Made by a program: the position numbers and the translations under genes | Origin: Halosimplex carlsbadense 2-9-1 | Lineage (GTDB): Archaea > Halobacteriota > Halobacteria > Halobacteriales > Haloarculaceae | Reading direction: 5' to 3' | Assembly (NCBI RefSeq): GCF_000337455.1 | Contig: NZ_AOIU01000029.1 | Location: 1-47,767 of the forward strand | DNA: 47,767 nt | Notes under the pieces: model-generated | What the model was told of the DNA's origin: nothing | What the model saw: only the letters and a program-made list of their open reading frames with translations | Database searches by the model: none | In this document: in pieces, positions 25,012 through 37,414 of the stretch | Position numbering within the stretch: the first letter of the stretch is position 1 | Layout of the letters: every line of letters begins with the position of its first letter

Positions 25012-25758
25012 ATGACTGTCCGACACGACGGCCTGACCGTCGACTGGCTCGGCTACGCGACGCTGCGCATCGAGAGCGACGACACCGTCGTCTACCTCGA
25101 CCCCGGCCGCTACGGCACGCTGACCGGCGAGTGGGAGCCCGACACGCCCGGCGTCGGCCACCCGCCCGGCCAGGACTACCGCGCCGAGGACGCCGACGTG
25201 GTCTGTGTCACGCACATCCACCACTACGACAGCGACGGCGTCGACCGCGTCTCGAACGACGACACCACCGTCGTCGCCTTCGAGGGCATCGACGTGGGAG
25301 ACACCGACCGTGAACTGACGCCGGTCGAGGATCTGCCCTACGAGGTCGTCGAGGTGGGGATGGAAGACGAACTCGTCGTCGGCGACGTGCCCATCATGAC
25401 GGTCCCTGCCTACAACGACCCCGACGGGAAGAACGTCGACGCGGACGGCGACCCCATCCACCCGAAGGGGATCGGCTGTGGGTTCGTCGTCACCATCGAC
25501 GACACGAACGTCTTCTGGACGGGCGACTCGGACGCGCTGGACGGCCACGAGGCGCTGGACGTGTCGCTGTTCGTCCCCTCGATCGCTCAGTCGTTCACGA
25601 TGGACCGCCACGACGCCGCGGACCTGGCCGGAGCGATGGACCCGGACCTGGTGCTGCCGATCCACTACAACACCTTCGAGGCGCTCGAAGCCGACAGCGG
25701 TGCCTTCGCCGAGGACGTGGCGAAGCGCGGCGTTCCGGTCGTCCTCGACGAGACCTGA
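25012..25758 (+). CDS. MBL-fold metallo-hydrolase, UlaG-like
   Basis: This 248-aa metallo-beta-lactamase-fold protein has the early strand WLGYATLRIES (12-22), a metal motif near 66-76 reading VTHIHHYDSDG, the later VFWTGDSDALD near 163-173 and VLPIHYNTFEA near 215-225. In classical members the first motif is HxHxDH; here it is H68-I-H70-H71-Y-D73-S-D75, so ligand geometry may differ. The substrate is unknown; relatives include lactonases and phosphodiesterases. It has its own promoter. Confidence 0.87.
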   Translation: MTVRHDGLTVDWLGYATLRIESDDTVVYLDPGRYGTLTGEWEPDTPGVGHPPGQDYRAEDADVVCVTHIHHYDSDGVDRVSNDDTTVVAFEGIDVGDTDRELTPVEDLPYEVVEVGMEDELVVGDVPIMTVPAYNDPDGKNVDADGDPIHPKGIGCGFVVTIDDTNVFWTGDSDALDGHEALDVSLFVPSIAQSFTMDRHDAADLAGAMDPDLVLPIHYNTFEALEADSGAFAEDVAKRGVPVVLDET

Positions 25759-25926
25759 CGGGGCACCCGTGACGGTCGGACGGGCACGGCGGTGCCGGCG
25801 ATAGGTGTCGAACACCGGTTTCGACGCTCGGCCCGGCCGAACCGCGGCGGCTCGGCGGCCGAAACGACCGACCGGAGCGAATCCTTATCCGGTGACCGGT
25901 CGAACGGGACCTCTGGTGACACGACA

Positions 25927-26667
25927 GTGGGCATTCTGACGGACGAGACGGAGGCGAGTGGCGACGCGGGCGGCCGAACGAGCCCGGCACGCGCGGTCGG
26001 GTTCGCCGTCCTCCTGACGGTCGCGTCGTTCCTCGTGACCCTCGCCGCGGGCATCGCCTTCCTGATACCGCTGTTCATCTTGGAGGTGAACGTCGAGAGC
26101 ACGCCCGCGTTCGTCGGGTTGACGGCCGTAGGGCAGGTCGGATTCCTCGCGTTCGGGTACGCTGTGGCCCGGTACCGCGGCATGTCGATCCCGATAGCGG
26201 TCCCGTCGCTCCGCCAGGTCGGGTACGCGGCCGCCGCCACGGTCGCCGCGCTGGCGAGCGCCGTCGGCCTGTCGGTCGTCCTCGCGGCGCTGGACCTGGT
26301 CCCCGGCTCGGTCATCGAGGACGCCGCGCTCACCGATCCGACGCTGCTGCTGTGGCTCGGCTTCCTCTCGATCGTCCTGGTCGCACCCGCCGAGGAGTTC
26401 CTCTTCCGCGGCGTCGTCCAGGGCACGCTCCGGGAGGCGTTCGGCCCCGTCGGCGCGGTCGCCGGCGCCAGCCTCCTGTTCGGCTCGCTCCACCTCGCCA
26501 ACTACACCGGGACTCCGAGCGCTGTCGTCACCGGCGCACTCCTGATCGCGGCGACCGGCGCGGTGCTTGGCACCGTCTACGAACTGACGGACAACCTCGC
26601 CGTCCCGATCGCGGCCCACGCCCTCTACAACGTCGTGCTGTTCGCCATCAGCTACCTGGCCGTCTGA
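25927..26667 (+). CDS. CPBP family intramembrane metalloprotease
   Basis: The GTG at 25927 gives 246 aa. The site is supported by GGTGA eight bases upstream and a CCTTATCC element near 25886; no in-frame ATG is available between the promoter and the first helix. About eight membrane helices carry the CPBP/Abi motifs E156-E157-x3-R161, FGSLH189 and H231-x3-N235. The family cleaves prenylated or other membrane proteins; its target here is unknown. It converges with top6A. Confidence 0.85.
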   Translation: MGILTDETEASGDAGGRTSPARAVGFAVLLTVASFLVTLAAGIAFLIPLFILEVNVESTPAFVGLTAVGQVGFLAFGYAVARYRGMSIPIAVPSLRQVGYAAAATVAALASAVGLSVVLAALDLVPGSVIEDAALTDPTLLLWLGFLSIVLVAPAEEFLFRGVVQGTLREAFGPVGAVAGASLLFGSLHLANYTGTPSAVVTGALLIAATGAVLGTVYELTDNLAVPIAAHALYNVVLFAISYLAV

Positions 26668-26672
26668 GCGCC

Positions 26673-26681
26673 CGAAAAAGG
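26673..26681 (-). terminator. Poly-T terminator after top6A
   Basis: The minus strand reads CCTTTTTCGG about 33 nt after the top6A stop codon. Short T runs are the usual archaeal termination signal, and this is the only T5 run nearby. Confidence 0.4.
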
Positions 26682-26711
26682 GGTCGAAACGTGGGCGGTG
26701 TTCGGTCCCGA

Positions 26712-27803
26712 TTAGAGCACGCCCATCTCGTCCAGTCGCTCGGGGAGGTAGGTGTCCGTGACGAAGTCCAGGCCGTAGGAGGCCAGGCTCTGCTGTTCGG
26801 ACTTCTTGTCGATCTCGAGTTGCAGTTCGATCTGCTCTTCCCAGTAGTCGGTCTGGAAGCGCGGGTCCTCCAGTTCGCTCTCCAGGGCGTTCACGTCCGA
26901 ATCGGAGAGGGGGTCGGTCGGCAGGTCGTACTCCACGATGTCCTCGGGCTGGACGCCGATGAACTGCGCTTCGGGCGTCGCGAGGTACTCCGAGAGGTGC
27001 GCGCTCTTGATCGACCCGTAGGAGACCGAGCCGAAGATGCGGTAGGACCACGGGTCGCCGTCGGTGAAGACCGTGACCGGCAGGTCCAGTTCGTCGTGCA
27101 GTCGCTTGGTCAGCCGCCGGGTCGCCCGCGCGGGCTGGCCGCCGAGGTGGACGACCAGCGCGTCGTGCTCGTCGTCGAAGCCGTTCTCGACGAGGCGGTC
27201 GCGCATGCCACCGGTCTCGACGCAGAGGACGAACTCGGCGTCGTTGTCGAGGAACTCGATGGTGTCGGGGTTGTTCGGGATCTGGTAGCCGCCCTGGCCC
27301 ACGTCGTCCTGGCAGTGGATCTCGCGGTCGCCGCGGTTGGTCTGTTCGCGCAGCAGCAGCGGGCCCATCACCTTCGCGCCGGACTCCTCCGGGCGCATGT
27401 GGAAGTCCTCGCGTTTGACCTCCGAGACGATCTCCAGGTCCTCGATGAGGTTGTTCGACTCGTCCTGGGAGCTGAACTGCGCCTCGTCCACGTCCCACGA
27501 CTCGCTGAGGTAGTAGAGTTCACGCAGGGTCGACGAGCGGTCCTGGTCGAGCTGGCGGGCCAGGAAGTCGATGGTGTAGGTGGCCTTCAGCAGCTTCTCC
27601 GCACCGGAGATGGTCTTGGCGGTGCGGGTGCTCTCCCGGTCGCCGTACACCCAGACGTTCTTGTCCTCGTCGTACTCGATGTTGGACTTCGTCCGGGTCG
27701 GAATCCGCATCTTCGGCACGTCGCCGCCCTCGAACTGCTCGTAGAACTCCTCGGCGAGGTCGATCAGCTGTGCTCGCGCGTCCGCGTCTGTGTCCGTGCT
27801 CAT
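26712..27803 (-). CDS. top6A: DNA topoisomerase VI subunit A (Spo11-like)
   Basis: This 363-aa catalytic subunit of the type IIB topoisomerase has its active-site tyrosine in the winged-helix domain at [13 protein letters not shown] (Y98 by alignment with Spo11). The Toprim residues lie in LCVETGG and [14 protein letters not shown]. It cuts both strands and, with Top6B, relaxes and decatenates DNA using ATP. It is 28 bp downstream of top6B. A near-copy of its first 26 bases sits directly upstream and creates a 9-codon ORF ending in an ATGA overlap with this start. Confidence 0.97.
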   Translation of the reverse strand: MSTDTDADARAQLIDLAEEFYEQFEGGDVPKMRIPTRTKSNIEYDEDKNVWVYGDRESTRTAKTISGAEKLLKATYTIDFLARQLDQDRSSTLRELYYLSESWDVDEAQFSSQDESNNLIEDLEIVSEVKREDFHMRPEESGAKVMGPLLLREQTNRGDREIHCQDDVGQGGYQIPNNPDTIEFLDNDAEFVLCVETGGMRDRLVENGFDDEHDALVVHLGGQPARATRRLTKRLHDELDLPVTVFTDGDPWSYRIFGSVSYGSIKSAHLSEYLATPEAQFIGVQPEDIVEYDLPTDPLSDSDVNALESELEDPRFQTDYWEEQIELQLEIDKKSEQQSLASYGLDFVTDTYLPERLDEMGVL

Positions 27804-27829
27804 TGGTATGTGTCCGTGTCTGCGCTCAT
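27800..27829 (-). CDS. Possible 9-codon bridging ORF between top6B and top6A
   Basis: The ATG lies two bases after the top6B TAA. The frame encodes MSADTDTYQ and its TGA overlaps the ATG of top6A (ATGA). It starts almost like top6A itself (MSTDTDAD) because the sequence is a tandem duplicate of the top6A start. It may pass ribosomes from one gene to the next; a peptide function is unlikely. Confidence 0.35.
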   Translation of the reverse strand: MSADTDTYQ

Positions 27830-27831
27830 TG

Positions 27832-30270
27832 TTACGCGTCGATCGTGACCCGCTCGTCTTCGATGCCCTCGACGGAGATGTCGAACTCCGCGTCGGCGCC
27901 CGCGTCGTACTCCAGGGCCGCCTCGTCGCCGGCCGACACCGACGTCGACCACTTGACGAACCACTCGCCGTCCATCTCGACGACGCTGGCGTCGCCGTTG
28001 GCCAGCACCGGCTCGCTCCCGGCGACGATGTCCGTTATCTCTACCTCGGCCGCCCGGTCGGAGTTGTTCTCGATCACCAGCCGGACGGTGTCGCCGTCGC
28101 GCTGGCGCTCGACTAGGACGTTGTTCATGATACGGGCGAGCGTGTCGTCGATGTCCAGCTCGTCGTTGTCGGTGACCGCCGAGAGCTTCTCGGCCATCTC
28201 CGGCAGGATCGTCGCGAGTTTGTCCTGCTTCTCCCGGCGCTGTTGCATCGACCGCCGCTTTTTCAGGAACGACTTCAGCTCGCGGGCCGCCTCGCGCATC
28301 GCGAGTTCGATCTCCGACTCCAGCTCGGGGACGTTCGCGACGGCGTCCTTCGACTCGCTGGTGAAGGGCACGTTCGTCGAGGCGACGTGGACCATGATGA
28401 CGACCGGACCGTTCGGGATGCCTGAACCGCCCGGCTGGTCGAGGTTGTAGTTGCGCCAGTTGATCTGCTTGACCACGTCCGTCGTCGCACAGGCGCCGCG
28501 CTGGTAGACGAGGGGAACGCGGTTGGCGAAGCGCATCACCTCGGCTTTGCCCTCCGCTTCCACGTCGCCGCCGTAGGCCAGGCCGGCCTCGACGATGAAC
28601 GGGTCGCCGCCGTGGACGGAGGCGTCGCGGGTCGAGGCGGCGTAAAAGTCCGCGTCGTACTCCTTGCGCAGCCCCTCCTCGATGAGGTCCGACTCGATGG
28701 GCGAGAGGCAGTCGGTCGGCGGCGCGATGATGTCCGTCTCGCGCATGGCGTCGAGCAGTTCGCTCGACGCGTCGCGGTCGCCCGCGATCTCGGTCACGTT
28801 CGGCGGGTCGTCGGGGACGCCGCGGGCCCGCTCCCAGAGCGCCTCGACGACGTTCTCCCTGGCCGTCTCGCCGAAGGTCGCGTCGTCGTACTCCTCGGTG
28901 GCGTCGGCCGCTCGGCGGACGAACTCGCGGATCTCGTCGCGGGTCAAGCGGTGCCGGGGGTCGTCGCTGTCCCCGAACTTCGGGGCGAGCCGGTCGGCGA
29001 TGCCCTGGACCGTCGCGTCGTCCTTCTGGGTGGTCGTCACCTCGTCGACGACGGCGTACAGATCCGAGCGGAGCTGTTCGTACTCATCGGCGTCCTCGTC
29101 GACGCCGACGGCGTCGCCCGCCCCGACGACGGCTCCCCAGCCCGCTTCACAGGCGTTCTCGCGGACCGTCGAACCGAACGTCACGTCGTGTTTGTCCTCG
29201 ATGTCGTCGGCGACGTCGTCGACCAGGTCGACGAACTCGTGGTGGGCGACCCGGTCGTAGCCGTCCAGCGCGTCGGCGACGCGGTCTGCGAACTCGGCGG
29301 TCGCCTCGGCGCCCTTGTTCGCGACGGCCGCGTCGAGCGCGCGCGCCACGTCCGCCGGTTCGTGCGATTTGGGCGGCGTCCACGACATCTCGCGGCCGAA
29401 GTGACGGTCGCGGAAGTTGTCGATGACCGAGTCGGAGGTCTTGCCGCCGACGCGGGTGAACTCGTTCTGGAGGAACCCGGACACCGAGTAGGAGTCGGTG
29501 GCGTCGAGCATCTTGATCAGGGTCCCGAGTTCGACCCCGTGGGGGTGGGGGCGGATCTCCTCGGTCTCGGCGGGCAGCTGGTCGGTCACCCGCTCGTATT
29601 TCATGTGTTCGCTCGGCTCGCGCAGTTCGATGCGGGCGTGTGGGTTGACGACCGCGGTGTCTTTGATGTAGTCGTGGAGCTGGTTGCGGGCGCGCATGTT
29701 CGCCTCCATCTCCATCTCAATGCGCGTGCCGTGGGGTCGTTCCCAGGTCGTGGTCTCCTCGACGTCGATCTCCGGCTCGTTGGTGTCGGTGTCGATGATG
29801 AGCTCGAAGTACTCGGCGTCGGCCCCGCCCTTGGTACGGGAGGTGATCTTCGCGGGCTTGCCGGAGGTCAGTTGCGAGTACAGCACCGCCGCGGAGATCC
29901 CGATACCCTGCTGGCCGCGCGACTGCTCGCGGGCGTGAAAGCGCGACCCGTACAGCAGCTTCCCGAAGACCTTGGGGATCTGCTCTTTGGTGATCCCGGG
30001 GCCGTTGTCCTCGACGATGAGCCGGTAGTAGTCCCCGGCCTCCTGTATCTCGACGTAGATGTCGGGGGCGATACCCGCCTCTTCGCAGGCGTCCAGCGCG
30101 TTGTCGACCGCCTCTTTCACGGCGGTCACGAGCCCCCGGGCCCCGCTGTCGAACCCGAGCATGTGCTTGTTCTTCTCGAAGAACTCGGCGATGGAGATCG
30201 ACCGCTGGCTCTCTGCCAGCTCCTCGGCGATCCCCTCACCCTCGCCGAGTTGCGACTGATACGATGTCAT
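27832..30270 (-). CDS. top6B: DNA topoisomerase VI subunit B (GHKL ATPase)
   Basis: This 812-aa ATPase subunit has a GHKL ATP-binding domain near 40-150 ([48 protein letters not shown]), a helix-two-turn-helix region, and a transducer domain with the switch-Lys-type [19 protein letters not shown] near 575-600. Compared with crenarchaeal Top6B (about 530 aa) it carries an insertion at about 300-510 and a longer C-terminal beta domain (about 715-812). The insertion contains two similar helical units. The TATA box at about -30 predicts a leaderless mRNA with top6A. Confidence 0.97.
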   Translation of the reverse strand: MTSYQSQLGEGEGIAEELAESQRSISIAEFFEKNKHMLGFDSGARGLVTAVKEAVDNALDACEEAGIAPDIYVEIQEAGDYYRLIVEDNGPGITKEQIPKVFGKLLYGSRFHAREQSRGQQGIGISAAVLYSQLTSGKPAKITSRTKGGADAEYFELIIDTDTNEPEIDVEETTTWERPHGTRIEMEMEANMRARNQLHDYIKDTAVVNPHARIELREPSEHMKYERVTDQLPAETEEIRPHPHGVELGTLIKMLDATDSYSVSGFLQNEFTRVGGKTSDSVIDNFRDRHFGREMSWTPPKSHEPADVARALDAAVANKGAEATAEFADRVADALDGYDRVAHHEFVDLVDDVADDIEDKHDVTFGSTVRENACEAGWGAVVGAGDAVGVDEDADEYEQLRSDLYAVVDEVTTTQKDDATVQGIADRLAPKFGDSDDPRHRLTRDEIREFVRRAADATEEYDDATFGETARENVVEALWERARGVPDDPPNVTEIAGDRDASSELLDAMRETDIIAPPTDCLSPIESDLIEEGLRKEYDADFYAASTRDASVHGGDPFIVEAGLAYGGDVEAEGKAEVMRFANRVPLVYQRGACATTDVVKQINWRNYNLDQPGGSGIPNGPVVIMVHVASTNVPFTSESKDAVANVPELESEIELAMREAARELKSFLKKRRSMQQRREKQDKLATILPEMAEKLSAVTDNDELDIDDTLARIMNNVLVERQRDGDTVRLVIENNSDRAAEVEITDIVAGSEPVLANGDASVVEMDGEWFVKWSTSVSAGDEAALEYDAGADAEFDISVEGIEDERVTIDA

Positions 30271-30276
30271 CCGTGA

Positions 30277-32411
<2,135 letters not shown>

Positions 32412-32412
<1 letters not shown>

Positions 32413-32528
32413 TGGCGACGGACACGGACGAACGGGACCGAGCTACCCGGACTGACGGCCAGGCCGGGGCGAGGCCCGCTACGGCGATCACCACCACGAC
32501 AAACACACAGGTGACACAGCGACAATGA
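32412..32528 (+). CDS. Possible 38-aa bridging ORF between gyrB and gyrA
   Basis: The ATG shares its A with the gyrB TGA, and its own TGA overlaps the gyrA ATG (ATGA at 32525). It is thus locked to both neighbours by overlapping codons and fills the whole 112-bp gap. The peptide begins [16 protein letters not shown] and ends [10 protein letters not shown]: hydrophilic, Thr-rich and probably unfolded. No homologue is recognised. It may exist only to pass terminating ribosomes from gyrB to gyrA. Confidence 0.45.
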
Positions 32529-35089
32529 GTTCAGACGTACCCGACTCAGACGTGACGCCGGCCGCCGAGGTCGACCGCGTCCGCGTCGAGAACGAGATGG
32601 AGCAGAGCTACATCGACTACGCGATGAGCGTCATCGCGGGCCGTGCCCTGCCGGACGTGCGCGACGGGCTCAAGCCCGTCCACCGGCGCATCCTCTACGC
32701 GATGCACGAGATGGGCGTGACGAGCAACACCTCCCACCGGAAGTGTTCCTCGATCGTCGGCGAGACGATGGGTGACTACCACCCCCACGGTGACAGCCCC
32801 ATCTACGACACGCTCGTCCGGATGGCACAGGACTTCTCGATGCGCTACCCCCTGGTCGACGGCCAGGGGAACTTCGGTTCGATGGACGGTGACCCCGCGG
32901 CCGCCATGCGATACACGGAGGCCCGGATGGCCCCCATCGCCGAGGAGATGCTGGCGGACATCGAGAAGGACACCGTCGACTTCCAGTCCAACTACGACGA
33001 CCGGCTGACTGAACCGGCGGTCCTGCCCGCGAAGGTGCCGAACCTGCTGATCAACGGCTCGTCGGGCATCGCGGTCGGCATGTCGACGAACATCCCGCCG
33101 CACAACTTCGGCGAGGTCGTCGACGCCGTCGTCAAGATCATCGACGAGCCCGACTGCGACGTGGACGACCTCGTCGACACGCGCGACAGCCGCGGCAACG
33201 GCACCGCCGGCCCGATCAAGGGGCCGGACTTCCCGACCGGCGGCACGATCGTCGGCCGCGAGGCGGTGTACTCCGCCTACGCGACCGGTCGTGGTCGCGT
33301 CACCGTCCGCGCGAAGTACGAACTCCAGCGCGAGGAGGGCCGGATCGTCCTCACGGAGATCCCCTTCCAGGAGAACAAGGCGCGGATGGTCGAGCGCATC
33401 GCCGAGGACGTCAACGAGGGGAAGATCGAGGGCGTCTCGGACCTGCGCGACGAATCGGACCGCAACGGCGTCCGGGTCGTCATCGACCTCAAGCGCGGCG
33501 CCAACATCGACGTGGTCGAGAACCAGCTGAAGAAACACCACTTCGAGTCCACCTTCGGCGTCATCAACCTCGCGCTGGTCGACGGCCAGCCCAAGGTCCT
33601 GACGCTCAAGGAGACCCTCGACGAGTACCTCGCCCACCGCAAGGAGGTCGTCCGGCGGCGCTCGCAGTACGAACTCGCCGAGGCAGAGGACCGCGCGCAC
33701 ATCCTCGACGGCCGATTGAAGGCGCTGAATCAGGTCGACGCCGTCGTCGACCTCATCCGTAACTCCGAGAACCGCGACGCGGCGAAGGCCGCCCTGCAGG
33801 GCGAAGTCGACCTCGACGAGCTGGACGCGGAGTTCGAACACCTCGACGCCCAGACGGCCTTCGACTTCTCCGGCGACCAGGCCGATCACATCGTCCGGAT
33901 GCAGCTCGGCTCGCTCACGTCGATGGAGGCAGCGGAGATCGAGGACGAGTACGATGACCTCCAGGCCGAGATCGAACGCCTGGAGACGATCCTCGAAGAC
34001 GAGAGCGAGCTCCTGGCGGTCATCAAGGAGGAGCTACAGGAGATGAAGGCCGAGTACGACGACGAGCGCCGGACGAACTTCGTCGAGAGCGACGAGATCA
34101 CCAACGAGGACCTCATCCCCGAGGAGGACGTGGTCGTCGTCATCACCGAGGACGACTACATCAAGCGGATGCCCGTCGACCGCTTCGACCCCCAGGGTCG
34201 CGGCGGCAAGGGCATCATCGGGGCAGATCCCAAGGAGGGGGACCGGGTCTCGAAGGTCTTCCGGGCCAACACCCACGACTACTTGCTTTCGTTCACCAAC
34301 CAGGGACAGGTCTACAAGCTCAAGACCTACGAGATCCCGGAGATGAGCCGGACGGCGCGCGGTAAATCGGCCGTGAATCTCATCGACCTCGACGACGGCG
34401 AGGAGATCACCGCCGTGGTCAACACGGACGACTTCGAGCCCGAGGAGTCCATCGCGATGGTCACTCGCGACGGCTACGTCAAGCGGACCAACGCCGAGGA
34501 GTTCGAGAACATCCTCTCGACGGGGATCATCGCCGCCGACCTGGAGGAGGGCGACGAACTCGTCGACGTGGAGGTGACCGACCGCACCAAAGACCTCGTC
34601 ATCGCCACCGAACAGGGCATGACGATCCGCTTCGACGAGAGCGAGGCCCGCGAGATGGGCCGCAACGCCCGCGGCGTCGGCGGGATCGACCTCCAGGGCG
34701 ACGACCACGTCGCCGGCATGGTCGCCACCGACGAGGACGACGACCGGTGTCTGCTGACGGTCACCCGCAACGGCTACGGCAAGCGCACCCCCCTCACGGA
34801 GTACCGACGGCAGTCCCGCTACGGGAAGGGACTCATCGACATCAAGACCGACGAGCGCAACGGGCCCGTCAGCACGGTCAAGGCCGTCCGCACCGACGAC
34901 CACCTGATGATCATGAGCGAGCGCGGCCAGATCATGCGCATCCGCGCCGGCGACGTGAGCGAAGTCGGCCGGAACACGAAGGGTGTCGTGGTGATGAAGC
35001 TGGAAGACGGCGACCAGGTGGCGAGCGTCGACGTCGTTCCGGAGTCCGTCGAAGCGGCCGGTGACGACGACGCGGAAGACGAGCAGTAG
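32525..35089 (+). CDS. gyrA: DNA gyrase subunit A
   Basis: This 854-aa cleavage and DNA-wrapping subunit has its active-site tyrosine Y130 in [11 protein letters not shown]. The quinolone-determining region reads [15 protein letters not shown], with Ser91 and Asp95 at the two positions usually mutated in resistant strains. A coiled coil (about 440-500) leads to a six-bladed C-terminal domain whose first blade holds the GyrA box as QGRGGKG near 557. The C terminus is acidic. It is translated after gyrB through a 38-codon bridging ORF. Confidence 0.97.
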   Translation: MSSDVPDSDVTPAAEVDRVRVENEMEQSYIDYAMSVIAGRALPDVRDGLKPVHRRILYAMHEMGVTSNTSHRKCSSIVGETMGDYHPHGDSPIYDTLVRMAQDFSMRYPLVDGQGNFGSMDGDPAAAMRYTEARMAPIAEEMLADIEKDTVDFQSNYDDRLTEPAVLPAKVPNLLINGSSGIAVGMSTNIPPHNFGEVVDAVVKIIDEPDCDVDDLVDTRDSRGNGTAGPIKGPDFPTGGTIVGREAVYSAYATGRGRVTVRAKYELQREEGRIVLTEIPFQENKARMVERIAEDVNEGKIEGVSDLRDESDRNGVRVVIDLKRGANIDVVENQLKKHHFESTFGVINLALVDGQPKVLTLKETLDEYLAHRKEVVRRRSQYELAEAEDRAHILDGRLKALNQVDAVVDLIRNSENRDAAKAALQGEVDLDELDAEFEHLDAQTAFDFSGDQADHIVRMQLGSLTSMEAAEIEDEYDDLQAEIERLETILEDESELLAVIKEELQEMKAEYDDERRTNFVESDEITNEDLIPEEDVVVVITEDDYIKRMPVDRFDPQGRGGKGIIGADPKEGDRVSKVFRANTHDYLLSFTNQGQVYKLKTYEIPEMSRTARGKSAVNLIDLDDGEEITAVVNTDDFEPEESIAMVTRDGYVKRTNAEEFENILSTGIIAADLEEGDELVDVEVTDRTKDLVIATEQGMTIRFDESEAREMGRNARGVGGIDLQGDDHVAGMVATDEDDDRCLLTVTRNGYGKRTPLTEYRRQSRYGKGLIDIKTDERNGPVSTVKAVRTDDHLMIMSERGQIMRIRAGDVSEVGRNTKGVVVMKLEDGDQVASVDVVPESVEAAGDDDAEDEQ

Positions 35090-35222
35090 CGCCGCTCACA
35101 ACCCCCGATCCATTTTCGCCGTTCTCGCCGTCGAGCGCGACGCTCGCCCGTGAAAGGTCACAAGAACTTTGCCGTAGTCGGGCGGACTCCCGGACAGCAC
35201 GGGGGAACCCGACGACTCAACT

Positions 35223-37388
35223 ATGCTCGGCAGACCCGCAGATTCGACGGTCGGCGTACTGTTCGTCCTGGCGTTCGCGGTCGCCGGTACGGCGGTGCTA
35301 CCGGCGTTCGCGGTCGCCGGGTCGGGAACACAGCCCGCGGCGGCCGCGGTCGACGCCGCCGGGTCGGGCTGTCCGGCGGCCGGCGTCGCGACGGGCGGAT
35401 TCGCTGGTTCGAACGCGGGGGACGGTCCGGTCGCGTCGGGAACCGCGAGCGGCCACTCGCTGGCCAGCTATCCGGAAGCGCCGCAACTGGACGTGGCCCG
35501 GGGCGATATCGCGGCCATCGAGACCGGGATCGCCAACGGTAGAACCGGGACCGTCCGGATCGAATCGGTCGGCGGCGAGTTCAACGTCTCGCTGACGTTC
35601 GCGAACAACGACGGTCGCAAGCCGGCGACCCTGTACGTCAACACCTATCTCGCGGGCAACGACTCGGCGGTCGCGAACTTCGCGTACACCGCCGGTGACA
35701 ACGACCGCGTGGCCGTCGCCGACAGGGGGTCGGTCACCGGGACGCCGATGCCGGTCGGCGCCTACGACGTGACCGTCGAGACCGCGTCCGGGACGACCAC
35801 CCAACGGATGACCATCGACGAGCCCGAAGTCGGTGACCTGACCCTCCTGCGCGCGCCCGGCGACCGCTTCGAGGAACTGGACACCGACGAAGATATCGCC
35901 GCGGCCCGAGAGTCCGGGTTGATCTCCGAGCCGACGCCGACCGGCGACGGACCCGAGGCCGCGCTGGGCGACACGATGGTCTACCGGCTGAACGCGAGCG
36001 GCTTCTACGGCCTCATGGCCGCCCAGGGCGGCGCGACGAGCGAGGCGAACTTCCTCACGGCGACCGGCGAGGACGGTGCGTTCGACCTGTCGATCACCTC
36101 CTCGGGCGACTGCGAATCGGCGGTCGACGTGGCGGGGAGCGTCGGGGACGGGACCGCGCGCGTGATCCCGGACCCGTCCAACGAGACGGTGTACGTGACC
36201 GCCGACCTGCGGCGGGTCGCGTCCCAGCCCGACGACGAGGGCGCGCTCCGCGGGCCGGGACGGGCGACGTACGCCTTCGCCGGTGGGACCCACGTCGTCG
36301 AGTCGAACACGACGACGGCGGTCGACTACGCGGTCGCCGACCGGACCTACAGCTACGATTCCGACGCCGGCATCCTCGTCCGGTCGGCCGACTCCGGACA
36401 GCGGGTCGCCGGCGAGACGAACCTGGCGCCGGGGACGAACCTGACGATCGAGGTCACCGGGCTGGACCGCGACTACGACGCGAGCGCGCGGACGACCGTC
36501 GACGACGACGGAACGTTCGGCGTCGACGTCGACCTGAGCGACGCGCCGAACGAGAGCCGGTTCACTGCGTCGATCGCCCAGATCGCGAACTCGCAGACGC
36601 TTTTGACCACCGGGTCGGCCGAGGCGACGGCCGTCCTGTTCGAACAGTACGAGTCGCCGAGTTCGAGCGAGGCCGACCGGGTCGAGAACGCCCGCGTCGC
36701 GCTCGAAGACGGCGGGTTCCTCGCGGTCTACCTCGTCCCGCCGGACGAGCAGGTGACCCGCGGGAACCTGATCGGCCGCTCGGGCTACCTCGACCCCGGG
36801 GTCCACGACCCGACGGTGTCGCTCGACCGCCCGCTGACCGACAGCGCGAACGTCGTCCTCGTGGCCCACCGCGACGACGACGGCGACGAGCGGTTCGACT
36901 ACCCGGCCGACGACAGCCCCTATCGGATCGGCGACGACCCCGTCTACGGCGTGGGTCGGGTGCTGCTCGACGGCGACAACTCGACGCCGCCCAGGAGCCC
37001 GCAGTATCTCGGCGTCACGCTCCCGCCGGCCGAGGCGATCACGGGGACGCCGGCCCCGACCGCGACGTCGACCGACGAGCCCACTCCGACCGCGACGCCG
37101 TCGCCGACGCCGACCGCGACGGAGTCGGACGAGGCCGTCGGGACGACGGAACTCCCGCCGCCGACGCTACGCAGGACGGACACGCCGACGGCGACGCCCG
37201 TTCCGAACGGCACCGCCGTCGGCACGACTGGTCCGAACGGGACCGTCGAGCCCAACGGGACGGCCGCGAACGGGACCGCGACGGTCACGGATGGCGCGAC
37301 CGACGGGTTGGGCCCCGGGTTCGGGGTGACCGTCGTGGTGGTCGCCGTCGTCCTGTTCGGTGCGGTCGCGCTCTCGCGGCGGGAGTGA
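35223..37388 (+). CDS. PGF-CTERM surface glycoprotein with BGTF-like and DUF7282-like modules
   Basis: This 721-aa exported protein has a signal peptide at about 9-34 (VGVLFVLAFAVAGTAVLPAFAVAG) and beta-rich repeats resembling haloarchaeal S-layer/BGTF-type surface domains (LDVARGDIAAIE..., TGTVRIESVGGEFNVSLTF). A module at about 495-590 (VALEDGGFLAVYLVPP, IGRSGYLDPGVHDP, AHRDDDGDERFDYP) is shared with the pilus membrane protein in this window. A Thr/Pro-rich stalk (about 610-660) carries many N-x-T/S sequons. The end, GPGFGVTVVVVAVV then a basic tail, is a PGF-CTERM signal processed by archaeosortase A. It stands alone downstream of gyrA. Confidence 0.85.
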   Translation: MLGRPADSTVGVLFVLAFAVAGTAVLPAFAVAGSGTQPAAAAVDAAGSGCPAAGVATGGFAGSNAGDGPVASGTASGHSLASYPEAPQLDVARGDIAAIETGIANGRTGTVRIESVGGEFNVSLTFANNDGRKPATLYVNTYLAGNDSAVANFAYTAGDNDRVAVADRGSVTGTPMPVGAYDVTVETASGTTTQRMTIDEPEVGDLTLLRAPGDRFEELDTDEDIAAARESGLISEPTPTGDGPEAALGDTMVYRLNASGFYGLMAAQGGATSEANFLTATGEDGAFDLSITSSGDCESAVDVAGSVGDGTARVIPDPSNETVYVTADLRRVASQPDDEGALRGPGRATYAFAGGTHVVESNTTTAVDYAVADRTYSYDSDAGILVRSADSGQRVAGETNLAPGTNLTIEVTGLDRDYDASARTTVDDDGTFGVDVDLSDAPNESRFTASIAQIANSQTLLTTGSAEATAVLFEQYESPSSSEADRVENARVALEDGGFLAVYLVPPDEQVTRGNLIGRSGYLDPGVHDPTVSLDRPLTDSANVVLVAHRDDDGDERFDYPADDSPYRIGDDPVYGVGRVLLDGDNSTPPRSPQYLGVTLPPAEAITGTPAPTATSTDEPTPTATPSPTPTATESDEAVGTTELPPPTLRRTDTPTATPVPNGTAVGTTGPNGTVEPNGTAANGTATVTDGATDGLGPGFGVTVVVVAVVLFGAVALSRRE

Positions 37389-37414
37389 GCGGCGGGACGC
37401 TCGCGATTCGGGCG

